Source: Arsenicibacter sp965247375 (GTDB lineage Bacteria; Bacteroidota; Bacteroidia; Cytophagales; Spirosomataceae). From it: 64,000 bases of DNA. The stretch spans positions 116,822-180,821 of the forward strand of contig CBDFHU010000036.1 of assembly GCA_965247375.1 (NCBI GenBank), in the 5' to 3' direction. Shown in pieces: positions 26,098 to 34,264 of the stretch; positions within the stretch are counted from its first letter, which is position 1; every line of letters begins with the position of its first letter. The position numbers were made by a program, and so were the translations under genes. The notes below the pieces were generated by a model. The model had not been told where the DNA came from. It worked only from the letters and a program-made list of their open reading frames with translations, and searched no databases.

Positions 26098-28635
26098 ATG
26101 GCAGAAGAAACCACAGGTATTGATTCCACCGGTCAGGAGGCGACCGGACCGGGTAACATTATTCCAATTAACATCGAAGACGAAATGAGGGGTGCCTACA
26201 TTGATTATTCAATGTCGGTTATCATTTCGCGTGCGCTTCCCGATGTGCGGGACGGGCTTAAGCCGGTACACCGCCGGGTACTGTTCGGGATGGCTGAACT
26301 GGGGGTCAATTACAATAAACCCCATAAAAAATCGGCCCGTATCGTAGGGGAGGTGCTGGGTAAGTATCACCCGCACGGCGATTCCTCGGTCTATGATACC
26401 ATGGTACGGATGGCCCAGGACTGGTCATTACGCTATCCGCTGGTTGACGGACAGGGCAACTTCGGGTCGATTGACGGTGATTCACCGGCGGCGATGCGGT
26501 ATACCGAGGCACGGTTACGCCGGATTGCCGAGGAACTGCTGGGCGACATCTATAAGGAAACGGTTGATTTTCAGCCTAACTTTGACGACTCCCTGGAAGA
26601 ACCGTCAGTGATGCCGGCCAAACTGCCGAACCTGTTGCTGAACGGGTCATCGGGGATTGCCGTGGGGATGGCTACCAACATGGCTCCGCACAACCTGACC
26701 GAGGTGGTGAACGGAATTATTGCCTTTCTCGACGATCCGGAGATTACGGTTGAGGGGTTGATGGAGTACGTAATTGCGCCTGACTTCCCGACCGGTGCCA
26801 CCATTTACGGGATGGAAGGGGTGAAGTCCGCATTCCGGACCGGCCGCGGGCGGGTTGTCCTGCGGGCCAACGCTACCATTGAAGAGAATAAGGGCAAAAC
26901 CCAGATCATTGTGACGGATATTCCGTACATGGTCAACAAGGCCGTTATGCTCGAAAAAACGGCAGACCTCATTAATGAAAAGAAAATTGAAGGCATCACC
27001 GCTTTCCGGGATGAATCTGACCGTGACGGACTGCGGATTGTATATGATCTGCGGCGGGATGTGATTCCGAATGTTGTGTTAAACAACCTCTATAAACACA
27101 CCTCTCTGCAGTCATCGTTCGGGATTAATAACGTGGCCCTGGTAAAAGGCCGGCCCATGTTGCTGAACCTGCGGGATATGATCCGTTATTATGTGGATCA
27201 TCGGTTTGAGGTGATTACCCGCCGGACGCAGTATGAACTGCGGGAAGCGGAAAAACGGGCGCATATTTTACAGGGCCTGCTGATTGCGCTTGACCACATT
27301 GATGAGGTGATTGCGCTGATTCGCGGGGCAAAGGATCCGGATCAGGCCAAATCGGGTCTGATTGAGCGCTTCGGTCTGAGCGAGGTACAGGCCAAAGCCA
27401 TTCTGGACATGCGTCTGCAGCGGCTGACGGGTCTGGAGCGGGATAAAATCCAGCAGGAGTATGATGAGCTGATGACGCTGATTACAGACCTGAAGGACAT
27501 TCTGGCGAATGACAGCCGCAAGCGGCAGATTATAAAAGACGAACTGCTGGAAGTAAAAGCCCGCTACGGCGACGGACGCCGGACGGCGATCAATGCCCTG
27601 GGCGACGGTAATATCAGTGACCTGTCACTGATTGCCGATGAAGAGATGGTGATTACCATTTCCCACGAAGGCTATGTCAAACGTACGCCGCTGACCGAAT
27701 ACAAGACACAGGGACGGGGAGGGGTTGGTTCCCGTGCTGCCGCCACGAAAGACGATGACTTTACCGAACACCTGTTTACGGCGACCATGCACAACTACCT
27801 GCTGATCTTTACCGAGCGGGGCCGGTTATACTGGAAGCGGGTGCACGAACTGCCGGAAGGCAGCCGGATTTCGAAAGGCCGGCCGGTGCAGAACCTGATC
27901 AACATTGAAGGCGATGACAAGGTGCGGACGGTTATTAACGTGAAAAATCTGGATGATCCGGATTATATCAATAATAACTATCTGGTGATGTGTACCGAGC
28001 AGGGGACGATTAAAAAGACCATGCTGGAAGCCTTCTCCCGTCCGCGTCAGAGCGGGATCATTGCCATTACGATTGAAGAAGGGGATCAGTTGCTGAGTGT
28101 TTGTCTGACCAACGGGGATAATGATATTGTTGTGGCGTCGGGTTCAGGGAAGGCCGCCCGTTTCCACGAAAGCCGTGTGCGTCCGATGGGCCGTACGGCA
28201 GCCGGTGTGAAAGCGATTACCCTGGACGAAGAGAATCCGGATGACCGGGTTATCGGAATGGTCTGTATTGTCTCAACGGATACCCAGTTGCTGGTTGTTT
28301 CGGAGAAAGGCTACGGAAAGCGTTCGGAAGTAGATGAATACCGGGTAACCAACCGTGGTGCCAAGGGGGTAGGGACCCTTAAGGTGACGGAAAAAGTCGG
28401 CCGTCTGGTCGCTATTCTGGATGTAACGGACAACGACGACCTGATGATCATTAACCGGTCCGGGATTGCGATCCGGATGGCGGTCAGTGAGATCCGGGTA
28501 GCAGGCCGGAACACACAGGGTGTAAAGCTGATCCGGCTGAACGAAGGGGATGAAATTTCATCGGTAACAAAGATTAAAAAGGAAGAAGGCGAGGAGCCTG
28601 AACAGCATGAGTCTCAGTCTGGTACTGAGGAATGA
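26098..28635 (+). CDS. gyrA: DNA gyrase subunit A
   Basis: Breaks and rejoins DNA in type II gyrase, acting with GyrB to introduce negative supercoils. 845 residues. The winged-helix/tower start is DYSMSVIISRALPDVRDGLKPVHRR. The quinolone-resistance region HPHGDSSVYD has the wild-type Ser96 and Asp100 (E. coli Ser83/Asp87). The active-site Tyr is Tyr135 in AAMRYTEARL. The C-terminal beta-pinwheel has a GyrA box QGRGGVGS, so this is gyrase rather than ParC. The C-terminus is acidic. A 27-base internal stretch (27762-27788, codons about 555-563) has an exact copy in the intergenic scar at 32946-32972. Confidence 0.97.
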   Translation: MAEETTGIDSTGQEATGPGNIIPINIEDEMRGAYIDYSMSVIISRALPDVRDGLKPVHRRVLFGMAELGVNYNKPHKKSARIVGEVLGKYHPHGDSSVYDTMVRMAQDWSLRYPLVDGQGNFGSIDGDSPAAMRYTEARLRRIAEELLGDIYKETVDFQPNFDDSLEEPSVMPAKLPNLLLNGSSGIAVGMATNMAPHNLTEVVNGIIAFLDDPEITVEGLMEYVIAPDFPTGATIYGMEGVKSAFRTGRGRVVLRANATIEENKGKTQIIVTDIPYMVNKAVMLEKTADLINEKKIEGITAFRDESDRDGLRIVYDLRRDVIPNVVLNNLYKHTSLQSSFGINNVALVKGRPMLLNLRDMIRYYVDHRFEVITRRTQYELREAEKRAHILQGLLIALDHIDEVIALIRGAKDPDQAKSGLIERFGLSEVQAKAILDMRLQRLTGLERDKIQQEYDELMTLITDLKDILANDSRKRQIIKDELLEVKARYGDGRRTAINALGDGNISDLSLIADEEMVITISHEGYVKRTPLTEYKTQGRGGVGSRAAATKDDDFTEHLFTATMHNYLLIFTERGRLYWKRVHELPEGSRISKGRPVQNLINIEGDDKVRTVINVKNLDDPDYINNNYLVMCTEQGTIKKTMLEAFSRPRQSGIIAITIEEGDQLLSVCLTNGDNDIVVASGSGKAARFHESRVRPMGRTAAGVKAITLDEENPDDRVIGMVCIVSTDTQLLVVSEKGYGKRSEVDEYRVTNRGAKGVGTLKVTEKVGRLVAILDVTDNDDLMIINRSGIAIRMAVSEIRVAGRNTQGVKLIRLNEGDEISSVTKIKKEEGEEPEQHESQSGTEE

Positions 28636-28642
28636 TAAATCG

Positions 28643-28672
28643 GGGGATGGGGAATTAAACCTCATCCCCTTT
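28643..28672 (+). terminator. Hairpin after gyrA
   Basis: Arms GGGGATGGGG (28643-28652) and CCTCATCCCC (28660-28669) pair at nine of ten positions and are followed by TTTG. Starts eight bases after the gyrA stop. Weak T run, so termination may be partial and the next gene could be reached. Confidence 0.65.
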
Positions 28673-28764
28673 GTACAATCTAAAGCATAAAGATAACTTT
28701 TTGCATCTTTGTGCAGAAACGTATTAATTTAGCAATACCTATCAACCAATTACAACCCAGTACA

Positions 28765-30195
28765 ATGAAAAAAGTCGTAGTTGCAACGGCGCTCAGCCTG
28801 ACCTCGCTGGTGGCCGCAGCCCAGACCAGCGCCATTCTTAACTTTCAGAATGGGACGCTCGATAAAGCGAAAACAGAAATTGATAAGGCGGTGACCGATG
28901 CCAAACTGTCGACGAAAGCGAAGACATGGTATACCAAAGGTCAGATTTACGAAGCAATCGCTATCGATCAGACCGGAGTGTATGCCAAGCTTGACTCGAG
29001 TGCGGCACTGGCTGCCTATGAAGCGTATAAGAAAGCGCTGGAAGTAGAGCCAAACGGCGGTAAGATGAACAAAGAGATTACCGAGGCCCTGGCCGGCCAG
29101 AAGCTGTATCAGGCCTTAATGGGACAAGGTGCGGCTAAATATCAGAACAAGAACTTCAAAGACGCCATTAAAATGATGTCATTGGCGGGAGAGGTGATGC
29201 CGAAAGATACCCTGTCGCCGTTATATACCGGTATTTCGGCCCAGCAGGCTCAGGATGCATCCTTAGCGAAGGCACAATTTGAAAAATACATGACAAACGG
29301 CGGGAAGGATGCGAGTGTGATTTATTCCCTGGCAACGCTCTACCGGAATGACAAGGAAATTGATAAGGCACTGGCCACTATTGATAAGGGGTTACAGGTT
29401 CTGCCGACAAATAAGGATCTGGCGGCCGAAAAAGTAAACATTATGCTATCATCGGGCCGGATGGAGGAAGCGATTGCGGGGATGAAGCAGTTAATCGAAA
29501 AAGATCCGACTAACGCAACCAATGCCCTGAACTTAGGCATCGTGTATACTCAGGGAGCTGATAAATTGGGTGATGAGCTAAAGAAACTCAACGACGACGC
29601 AAAGCGTGGCGGTGATCTGAAGAAGAAGGTAACGGCCGAAAAGGACGCTTTAGAGGCTATTAACGGAGAGATTGCCCGGTTGAGTGCCGCGATCAAGAAA
29701 AATCCGAAGGCGGCCGATTTAAAGCGCCAGTTAGCGGATGTTCAGAAGCGGCAGGGCGAAGCGGCAGCGAATGTAAAGCAGGCTGAAGAAGCGCTGAAAG
29801 TTGAGGAAGCGAAAGGCATTAATCAGGCAGCTACCGAGCAGAAAATTGCCGAGACGCGTAAAAAGATGGAAGATCAGCGTAACATGGCAAAGGAATACTA
29901 TGCAAAAGCGTTGTCAATCGATCCGAATAATTACGATGCCAACTTTAACATGGGTGTTGCCTTCTTTAATGAAGCGGCAGAATTGAACCGTCAGTTAAGC
30001 AACATGGATGTAAAAGAGTATCAGGCAAAAGGTAAAGACGTAGAAGGCCGCGTTTGTGGAAAATTCAAAAAGGCGTTACCATATTTCGAAAAGGCTAAAT
30101 CAGTAAAAGACGATACTGAAGTCCAGGAAGTGCTGACATCGTTGCAGAATAACCTGAAGCAAATGGAAGAGAAGAAAGTAGTCTGCGTAGAATAA
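28765..30195 (+). CDS. Periplasmic tetratricopeptide-repeat protein with coiled coil
   Basis: 476 residues from ATG 28765, which begins a clean signal peptide (MKKVVVATALSLTSLVAAAQ); the frame open from 28711 adds 18 unlikely residues. Residues 30-290 contain TPR-type repeats (KTWYTKGQIYEAI, AAYEAYKKALEVEPNGG, FNMGVAFFNEAAEL later). A Lys/Glu/Ala-rich segment about 290-390 (LKKKVTAEKDALEAINGEI, KQAEEALKVEEAKG) is probably a coiled coil inserted before a last TPR pair. This architecture is common in Bacteroidota and its function is not known. Followed by a dispersed GC palindrome that acts as terminator. Confidence 0.88.
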   Translation: MKKVVVATALSLTSLVAAAQTSAILNFQNGTLDKAKTEIDKAVTDAKLSTKAKTWYTKGQIYEAIAIDQTGVYAKLDSSAALAAYEAYKKALEVEPNGGKMNKEITEALAGQKLYQALMGQGAAKYQNKNFKDAIKMMSLAGEVMPKDTLSPLYTGISAQQAQDASLAKAQFEKYMTNGGKDASVIYSLATLYRNDKEIDKALATIDKGLQVLPTNKDLAAEKVNIMLSSGRMEEAIAGMKQLIEKDPTNATNALNLGIVYTQGADKLGDELKKLNDDAKRGGDLKKKVTAEKDALEAINGEIARLSAAIKKNPKAADLKRQLADVQKRQGEAAANVKQAEEALKVEEAKGINQAATEQKIAETRKKMEDQRNMAKEYYAKALSIDPNNYDANFNMGVAFFNEAAELNRQLSNMDVKEYQAKGKDVEGRVCGKFKKALPYFEKAKSVKDDTEVQEVLTSLQNNLKQMEEKKVVCVE

Positions 30196-30206
30196 TTGAA
30201 TTGTAG

Positions 30207-30234
30207 GGGCGGCCCCATGTGGGCCGCCCTTTTA
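30207..30234 (+). terminator. GC-rich palindrome (copy 3) acting as terminator
   Basis: Perfect 9-bp arms GGGCGGCCC (30207-30215) and GGGCCGCCC (30221-30229) with a five-base loop, then TTTTAT. Starts 12 bases past the TPR gene stop. It belongs to the dispersed palindrome family seen near 21.5, 53.2 and 59.15 kb. Confidence 0.82.
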
Positions 30235-30239
30235 TAGAA

Positions 30240-30848
30240 CATGTTAGTTAACATAATATAAATTATAAAACAAACGATACTCCAGTGAAACAGGTAGCCC
30301 TGACGTTACAGAATACTAAAAGTGATTGTGTGATGTTGAAATGTATCTAATTATGAATGGAGAACCACTTGCCGGTATGCGTCAGAAATAATGAAAAGAA
30401 TGCATTCAGGATATCGCGGAAATTGAGAAATGTAAATCCTTGCCAGGAAGAAAAAAGAAATTGTCCTGACAGCTGGTAAAGCAAACAGGATTTATTTTCA
30501 TCAACGTGAGATTACCGGTTGTCGCGGCACATCCGCAATACAATCGGTAACTGACCTGAAATCTGATTCTGGTTCAGGTGAATAGAAGTCATTAAAGACA
30601 ACGACTTGGGTATGTTAAGTTGTGTGATTCAATGCTATGGGTAAATAAGGATATTTTTCACGTAGCTACAATAACATCAGTGTAATGGCATTAGTACAGA
30701 ATGAAATGATTAATCACGAGTCTACATTTCTGCGGGGCTGTGAAATAGCAATAAACTTCCCCCTATTCACGTGAAACGTTAAAGTATTGCTTTACAGTCA
30801 GTTATCAAAAAGGCCCAAAACATCGAGTTTTGGGCCTTTTTGATAACT
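30240..30848 (+). ncRNA. Candidate structured non-coding RNA region
   Basis: About 560 bases without a plausible ORF, ending in a very strong terminator. Two adjacent hairpins are visible. The first has TTACCGGTTGT (30512-30522) with ACAATCGGTAA (30540-30550, one G-U pair), and inside it GCGG (30524-30527) with CCGC (30533-30536). The second has ACCTGAA (30554-30560) with TTCAGGT (30573-30579). The combination of structure, no coding and a downstream terminator suggests an unannotated RNA gene, ends undefined. It matches no RNA family I can name; tRNA, tmRNA and RNase P hallmarks are absent. Confidence 0.35.
30800..30848. terminator. 22-bp perfect bidirectional terminator
   Basis: Arms at 30800-30821 and 30827-30848 are perfectly complementary over 22 bases (core AAAGGCCCAAAAC / GTTTTGGGCCTTT) with a five-base loop. 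A and T tracts on both sides of the GC core let it work in both directions. On the minus strand it ends the XRE gene transcript; on the plus strand it would end any transcript from the ORF-free region. Confidence 0.92.
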
Positions 30849-30931
30849 AGTCTAGTACTTCTATTAATTATATCTTATTTGTAGTGATATCCTGAAGAAG
30901 CGACGTTCCGTCGCGATAACGTTGTTATCAT

Positions 30932-31408
30932 TTACATCGGGGAATACTCCTTAAATGTACCGTCAGAGTAAAAGATAAGGATTCGTTCTACGGTTTTGCT
31001 GAGTGTTTTTTCAGTTTCAGGCAGTAGTTCTTCCGCAGGGTAAGCCGATTGCATCGGTGGTATTTCAGCACGCTGAGAGCGAATTCCGGAGCTGTTATAG
31101 CCAGTGTTAGAATAGCTTCCGGAGTTTTGATTTGGGATGGTCATAGCGCGCTGTTGTTCAGTAAATCGATTCGGATTTCTGAATGTGGGTGTTGTTGATA
31201 CCGGTTCTTCTTCGAGTATCCAATCGAAACCTAGGTCCGGAAAACGGCGGATAATTTTTTGAATAATATCAAAACTGGGTCTGTTACGACCTGAAAGAAT
31301 ATGAGAAATACTGGACCGCTGCACTCCGATTTCATCAGCAAAGTGAGACGGGGACAGGTTTTTCTCTATTAATATCTGTTTAATTTTATCGTTGATATTC
31401 ATTTCCAT
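30932..31408 (-). CDS. XRE-family transcriptional regulator
   Basis: A 158-residue regulator. Residues 5-55 form an XRE helix-turn-helix (IKQILIEKNLSPSHFADEIG, then VQRSSISHILSGRNRPSFDI). A polar Asn/Ser/Gln-rich linker follows. The C-terminal end (KTVERILIFYSDGTFKEYSP) is a short conserved-looking strand region probably for oligomerisation. A textbook promoter lies upstream, and four TGTGATTT octamers surround it, suggesting autoregulation. Base composition is more AT-rich than most neighbours. Regulon unknown. Confidence 0.85.
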   Translation of the reverse strand: MEMNINDKIKQILIEKNLSPSHFADEIGVQRSSISHILSGRNRPSFDIIQKIIRRFPDLGFDWILEEEPVSTTPTFRNPNRFTEQQRAMTIPNQNSGSYSNTGYNSSGIRSQRAEIPPMQSAYPAEELLPETEKTLSKTVERILIFYSDGTFKEYSPM

Positions 31409-31409
31409 C

Positions 31410-31552
31410 TGTGATTTTATACAAATATAAACAGATTACATTCCATATCAAATAGTTTCACATTTAACAATTTACGGAAATTATGATTGATATGAAATAG
31501 TAAATCACACATAATGTGAACTATACAAATGTGTGATTTGCTATTGTGATTT
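31410..31552. promoter_or_regulatory. Cluster of TGTGATTT octamers (candidate XRE operators)
   Basis: The octamer TGTGATTT or its complement occurs at 31410-31417, 31502-31509 (reverse), 31532-31539 and 31545-31552. The middle two form a perfect 10-bp inverted repeat AAATCACACA (31502-31511) / TGTGTGATTT (31530-31539). Placed around the XRE promoter and past the dapD stop, they look like binding sites for the XRE protein. That is inference only. Confidence 0.45.
31422..31452 (-). promoter_or_regulatory. Consensus Bacteroidota promoter of the XRE gene
   Basis: On the minus strand, TTTG (31449-31452) is followed after exactly 19 bases by TATATTTG (31422-31429), the full -33/-7 consensus. The predicted start of transcription is about 10 bases upstream of the XRE ATG (31408), giving a very short leader. 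Confidence 0.75.
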
Positions 31553-31574
31553 AACTATGTAATGTGCTTGGTTT

Positions 31575-32396
31575 CTAGATCGAAACGTTATTTTCACGCA
31601 AGGCGTCGTTCAGAGATGTTTTTAAATCCGTAGATGCTTTGCGTTTACCGATAATCAAGGCACATGGTACATCAAAAGTACCTGCGGGGAATTGTTTAGG
31701 ATAACTACCCGGAATCACTACTGCATCTTCAGGGACGAAACCTTTATATTCGACAGGTTCCTCTCCTGTTACATCAATGATTTTTGAAGAACCGGTAATT
31801 GTTACACCGGCACCCAGTACCGCACGTTTGCTAATACGGGCTCCTTCTACTACAATGCATCGGGAGCCAATAAATGCACCATCTTCGATGATAACAGGAG
31901 CTGCTTGTGGCGGTTCTAATACGCCACCAATACCAACTCCCCCACTGAGGTGGACATCTTTCCCAATTTGGGCACAACTGCCTACTGTAGCCCATGTATC
32001 AACCATTGTGCGTTCGTCGACATACGCACCTATATTAACATAAGATGGCATAAGAATAACACCGGGAGCCTGAAAAGAACCGTAACGTGCTACTGCTGGG
32101 GGTACGGCGCGGACATTAGCAGTAGCAAAATTTGATTTAAGCGGAATTTTGTCGTGGAAAGTAAAAATGCCGACTTCCTGCACATTCATTTTCTGGCTAA
32201 CGAAATATAACAGAATTGCTTTTTTTACCCATTCATTAACTGTCCATTCACCAGCTTGTAGTTCAGAGGGCTGAGCAACCCGAAGTACTCCCCTGTCGAG
32301 TTGATCAATTACACTCAGAATACTTTCTTTGGCCGATGGCTCCTGAAGCAAGTCCCGGTTGCTCCAGATTTGTTCAATAGATTCCTGAAGAGACAT
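31575..32396 (-). CDS. dapD: 2,3,4,5-Tetrahydropyridine-2,6-dicarboxylate N-succinyltransferase
   Basis: Succinyl-CoA-dependent step of the diaminopimelate/lysine pathway, cytoplasmic trimer; 273 residues, normal length. The N-terminal helical domain (IEQIWSNRDLLQEPS) is followed by the left-handed beta-helix with the family sequence RAVPPAVARYGSFQAPGVILMPSYVNIGAYVD, MVDTWATVGSCAQIG, GVGIGGVLEPPQAAPVIIED and GSRCIVVEGARI. The C-terminal YKGFVPEDAVVIPGSYPKQ strand is also present. Complete and expected active. Supplies DAP for the cell wall. Monocistronic; the XRE gene downstream has its own promoter. Confidence 0.96.
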   Translation of the reverse strand: MSLQESIEQIWSNRDLLQEPSAKESILSVIDQLDRGVLRVAQPSELQAGEWTVNEWVKKAILLYFVSQKMNVQEVGIFTFHDKIPLKSNFATANVRAVPPAVARYGSFQAPGVILMPSYVNIGAYVDERTMVDTWATVGSCAQIGKDVHLSGGVGIGGVLEPPQAAPVIIEDGAFIGSRCIVVEGARISKRAVLGAGVTITGSSKIIDVTGEEPVEYKGFVPEDAVVIPGSYPKQFPAGTFDVPCALIIGKRKASTDLKTSLNDALRENNVSI

Positions 32397-32709
32397 TGTA
32401 GATTAAAGTTGTTATTTAATTAGAGAATCATAAGTCGCTGATTATTCAGGACTTTAGCGAAGTAGCCAAATTTTATTCTGGCTGATAGAAAGGTGTAAAA
32501 GCCGATGAATAAATTCAGCTTGAGTCCTGCAAATGTAGGGCTATTGTTGTTAAAAACAATTATTATCTCTAAAAAAAGCCGTAAAGGCGAATTAGTGCTC
32601 CGGTGGGACGCCATTGACAACATGTGCTCTCCTTTGATGCAGCTAGTCTATATATTGTACAGTAGCTATCAGGCCAGATACTAGATCAATTGACTAGTGC
32701 TCTTCCAGT

Positions 32710-32838
32710 TTAATTATTAGATGTTTCTGGCTTATTCGCCGGATTGACCTGCTCATACCACCGTTTGAGCTTATTTTCGGCGGTCGCCACGGTGAAACTC
32801 CAATGCACTTTGACGGCCCGTTTATTTTGTTTAGTGCG
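32710..32838 (-). pseudogene. Remnant of transposase C-terminus (IS630-like)
   Basis: A minus-strand frame of 42 codons ending at a stop at 32710-32712. It reads KRAVKVHWSFTVATAENKL then KRWYEQVNP. The VHWSFTxxxAxxKLxxxY pattern resembles the C-terminal end of IS630-family transposases. There is an in-frame stop just upstream and no DDE domain around, so only a scar remains. Family call is from memory of the pattern, not a search. Confidence 0.4.
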
Positions 32839-33167
32839 TTATTAATTTTATAGTTGGAATTTATTGATCCGTTATAGATTAGTCCCCTCTACTCCTATAT
32901 TTCCAAATCGTAAATTATTTAGTAATCAAAATACTATCATAGCCATACCGAACACCTGTTTACGGCGACCATTTAGTAATACCTATGGTTTATACTAAAA
33001 TATTAGTTAATTTTAGCCATTTTGCTAATTATCTTAGAAAATAATAAACTCTTTTGCTAAAGACAATACTAAATAAACTAATTCCGACTAATACTAAACA
33101 GTTTCCAATATCAGCCGTGTTTTATCACCAAAATGACAAGAAAAGCCATCATTTATTTGAAAAGAGA

Positions 33168-33175
33168 TATATTTG
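33168..33175 (+). promoter_or_regulatory. Bacteroidota -7 box for gap
   Basis: TATATTTG, matching TAnnTTTG, 28 bases before the gap ATG. A -33 TTTG at ideal spacing is not seen. Predicts a leader of about 24 bases. Confidence 0.55.
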
Positions 33176-33203
33176 AGCCGAAATCAAACAATTAGTTAAT
33201 TCA

Positions 33204-34199
33204 ATGGGAAAAATTCGCGTAGCCATCAACGGTTTTGGTCGAATTGGACGGTTATCCTTCCGCAGACTGTTAGAAAAAGAGAATGTAGAAATCGTTGCAA
33301 TCAATGATCTGACAGATAATGCAACTCTGGCCCACCTACTGAAATACGATTCAGTACACGGCAAATTTAACGGTACCGTATCTTCTGACAGCGAAAGCCT
33401 CACTGTAAATGGTGTTCGTATCAATGCGTATGCTGAGCGTGATCCGAAGCAACTTCCTTGGAAAGAACTGAACGTAGATGTAGTTCTTGAATCAACAGGT
33501 CGCTTTGTTGATGAAGCCGGCGCAGGTCAGCACCTGACAGCAGGTGCTAAAAAAGTAGTAATCTCTGCCCCTGCTAAAGGAAATATTCCGACAGTAGTAT
33601 TAGGAGTGAACGATGAGACACTAACCGGTGAGGAAACGATCGTATCAAATGCCTCGTGCACGACAAACTGTCTGGCGCCAATGGCCAAAGTTCTGGATGA
33701 TGTTTTCGGTATCGATAAAGGATATATGACAACGATCCATGCTTACACAGCTGATCAGAACCTGCAGGATGCTCCTCACTCGGACATGCGCCGCGCCCGC
33801 GCAGCTGCCTTGTCAATTGTTCCGACATCAACTGGTGCCGCTAAAGCTGTTGGTCTGGTTCTTCCGCAACTGAAAGGAAAGCTCGACGGAAATGCAATGC
33901 GGGTTCCGACTCCGGACGGATCACTCACTGATCTTACAGTCGTACTGAAAAAAGAAGCATCTGTTCAGGAAATTAATGATGCATTGAAGCAGGCATCTGA
34001 ATCGTATCTGAGCGGTATTCTTGAATACTGTACAGACGAAATCGTTTCTGCCGATATTGTCGGAAACCCGCACTCATGTATTTTCGATTCCAAGTTGACA
34101 ACTGTCAACGGAACACTGGCTAAAGTGGTTGGCTGGTATGATAATGAATACGGCTATTCAAGCCGCGTCGCAGACTTAATTGAGCGCTTAATTAAGTAA
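33204..34199 (+). CDS. gap: Type I glyceraldehyde-3-phosphate dehydrogenase
   Basis: Glycolytic/gluconeogenic enzyme, NAD-dependent oxidation and phosphorylation of glyceraldehyde 3-phosphate; 331 residues. NAD fold INGFGRIGRL (9-18), with Asn34-Asp35 at the end of strand 2, which favours NAD over NADP. Catalytic Cys152 in SNASCTTNCLAP, and the catalytic His in TTIHAYTADQ. HSDMRRARAAALSIVPTSTG and WYDNEYGYSSRV are further family signatures. Complete. Codon use is less GC-rich than the neighbours, as is common for a highly expressed gene. Confidence 0.97.
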   Translation: MGKIRVAINGFGRIGRLSFRRLLEKENVEIVAINDLTDNATLAHLLKYDSVHGKFNGTVSSDSESLTVNGVRINAYAERDPKQLPWKELNVDVVLESTGRFVDEAGAGQHLTAGAKKVVISAPAKGNIPTVVLGVNDETLTGEETIVSNASCTTNCLAPMAKVLDDVFGIDKGYMTTIHAYTADQNLQDAPHSDMRRARAAALSIVPTSTGAAKAVGLVLPQLKGKLDGNAMRVPTPDGSLTDLTVVLKKEASVQEINDALKQASESYLSGILEYCTDEIVSADIVGNPHSCIFDSKLTTVNGTLAKVVGWYDNEYGYSSRVADLIERLIK

Positions 34200-34226
34200 T
34201 CAAACGCCCAATTCTGACTGCTTTTT

Positions 34227-34264
34227 AAAGGGTGCAGGCTTATTAAAGGCCTGCACCCTTTTTA
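34227..34264. terminator. Bidirectional terminator of gap and trmB
   Basis: Perfect 13-bp arms AAAGGGTGCAGGC (34227-34239) and GCCTGCACCCTTT (34249-34261), nine-base loop, followed by a T run. On the other strand it is preceded by TTTTT, so it can end both converging transcripts. The right arm lies inside the trmB coding sequence. Confidence 0.9.

Larger units (their letters stand above)
32397..33203. other. AT-rich intergenic scar between dapD and gap
   Basis: About 800 bases with no intact gene. It contains a decayed transposase 3' end (32710-32838) and a 27-base exact copy of part of gyrA (32946-32972), which sits between two direct repeats ATTTAGTAAT (32917-32926 and 32971-32980). The gap promoter box (33168-33175) is at its right end. 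The low GC and patchwork look suggest past insertions and deletions. Confidence 0.7.

Noticed and set aside
26393..26611. Alternative frames inside gyrA
   Set aside because: gyrA is continuous with all key residues; these are shadows.
30554..30579. GGTTCAGG-like stretch considered as a tRNA T-loop
   Set aside because: No acceptor stem, anticodon arm or CCA-like end can be drawn around it; it pairs better as a simple hairpin.
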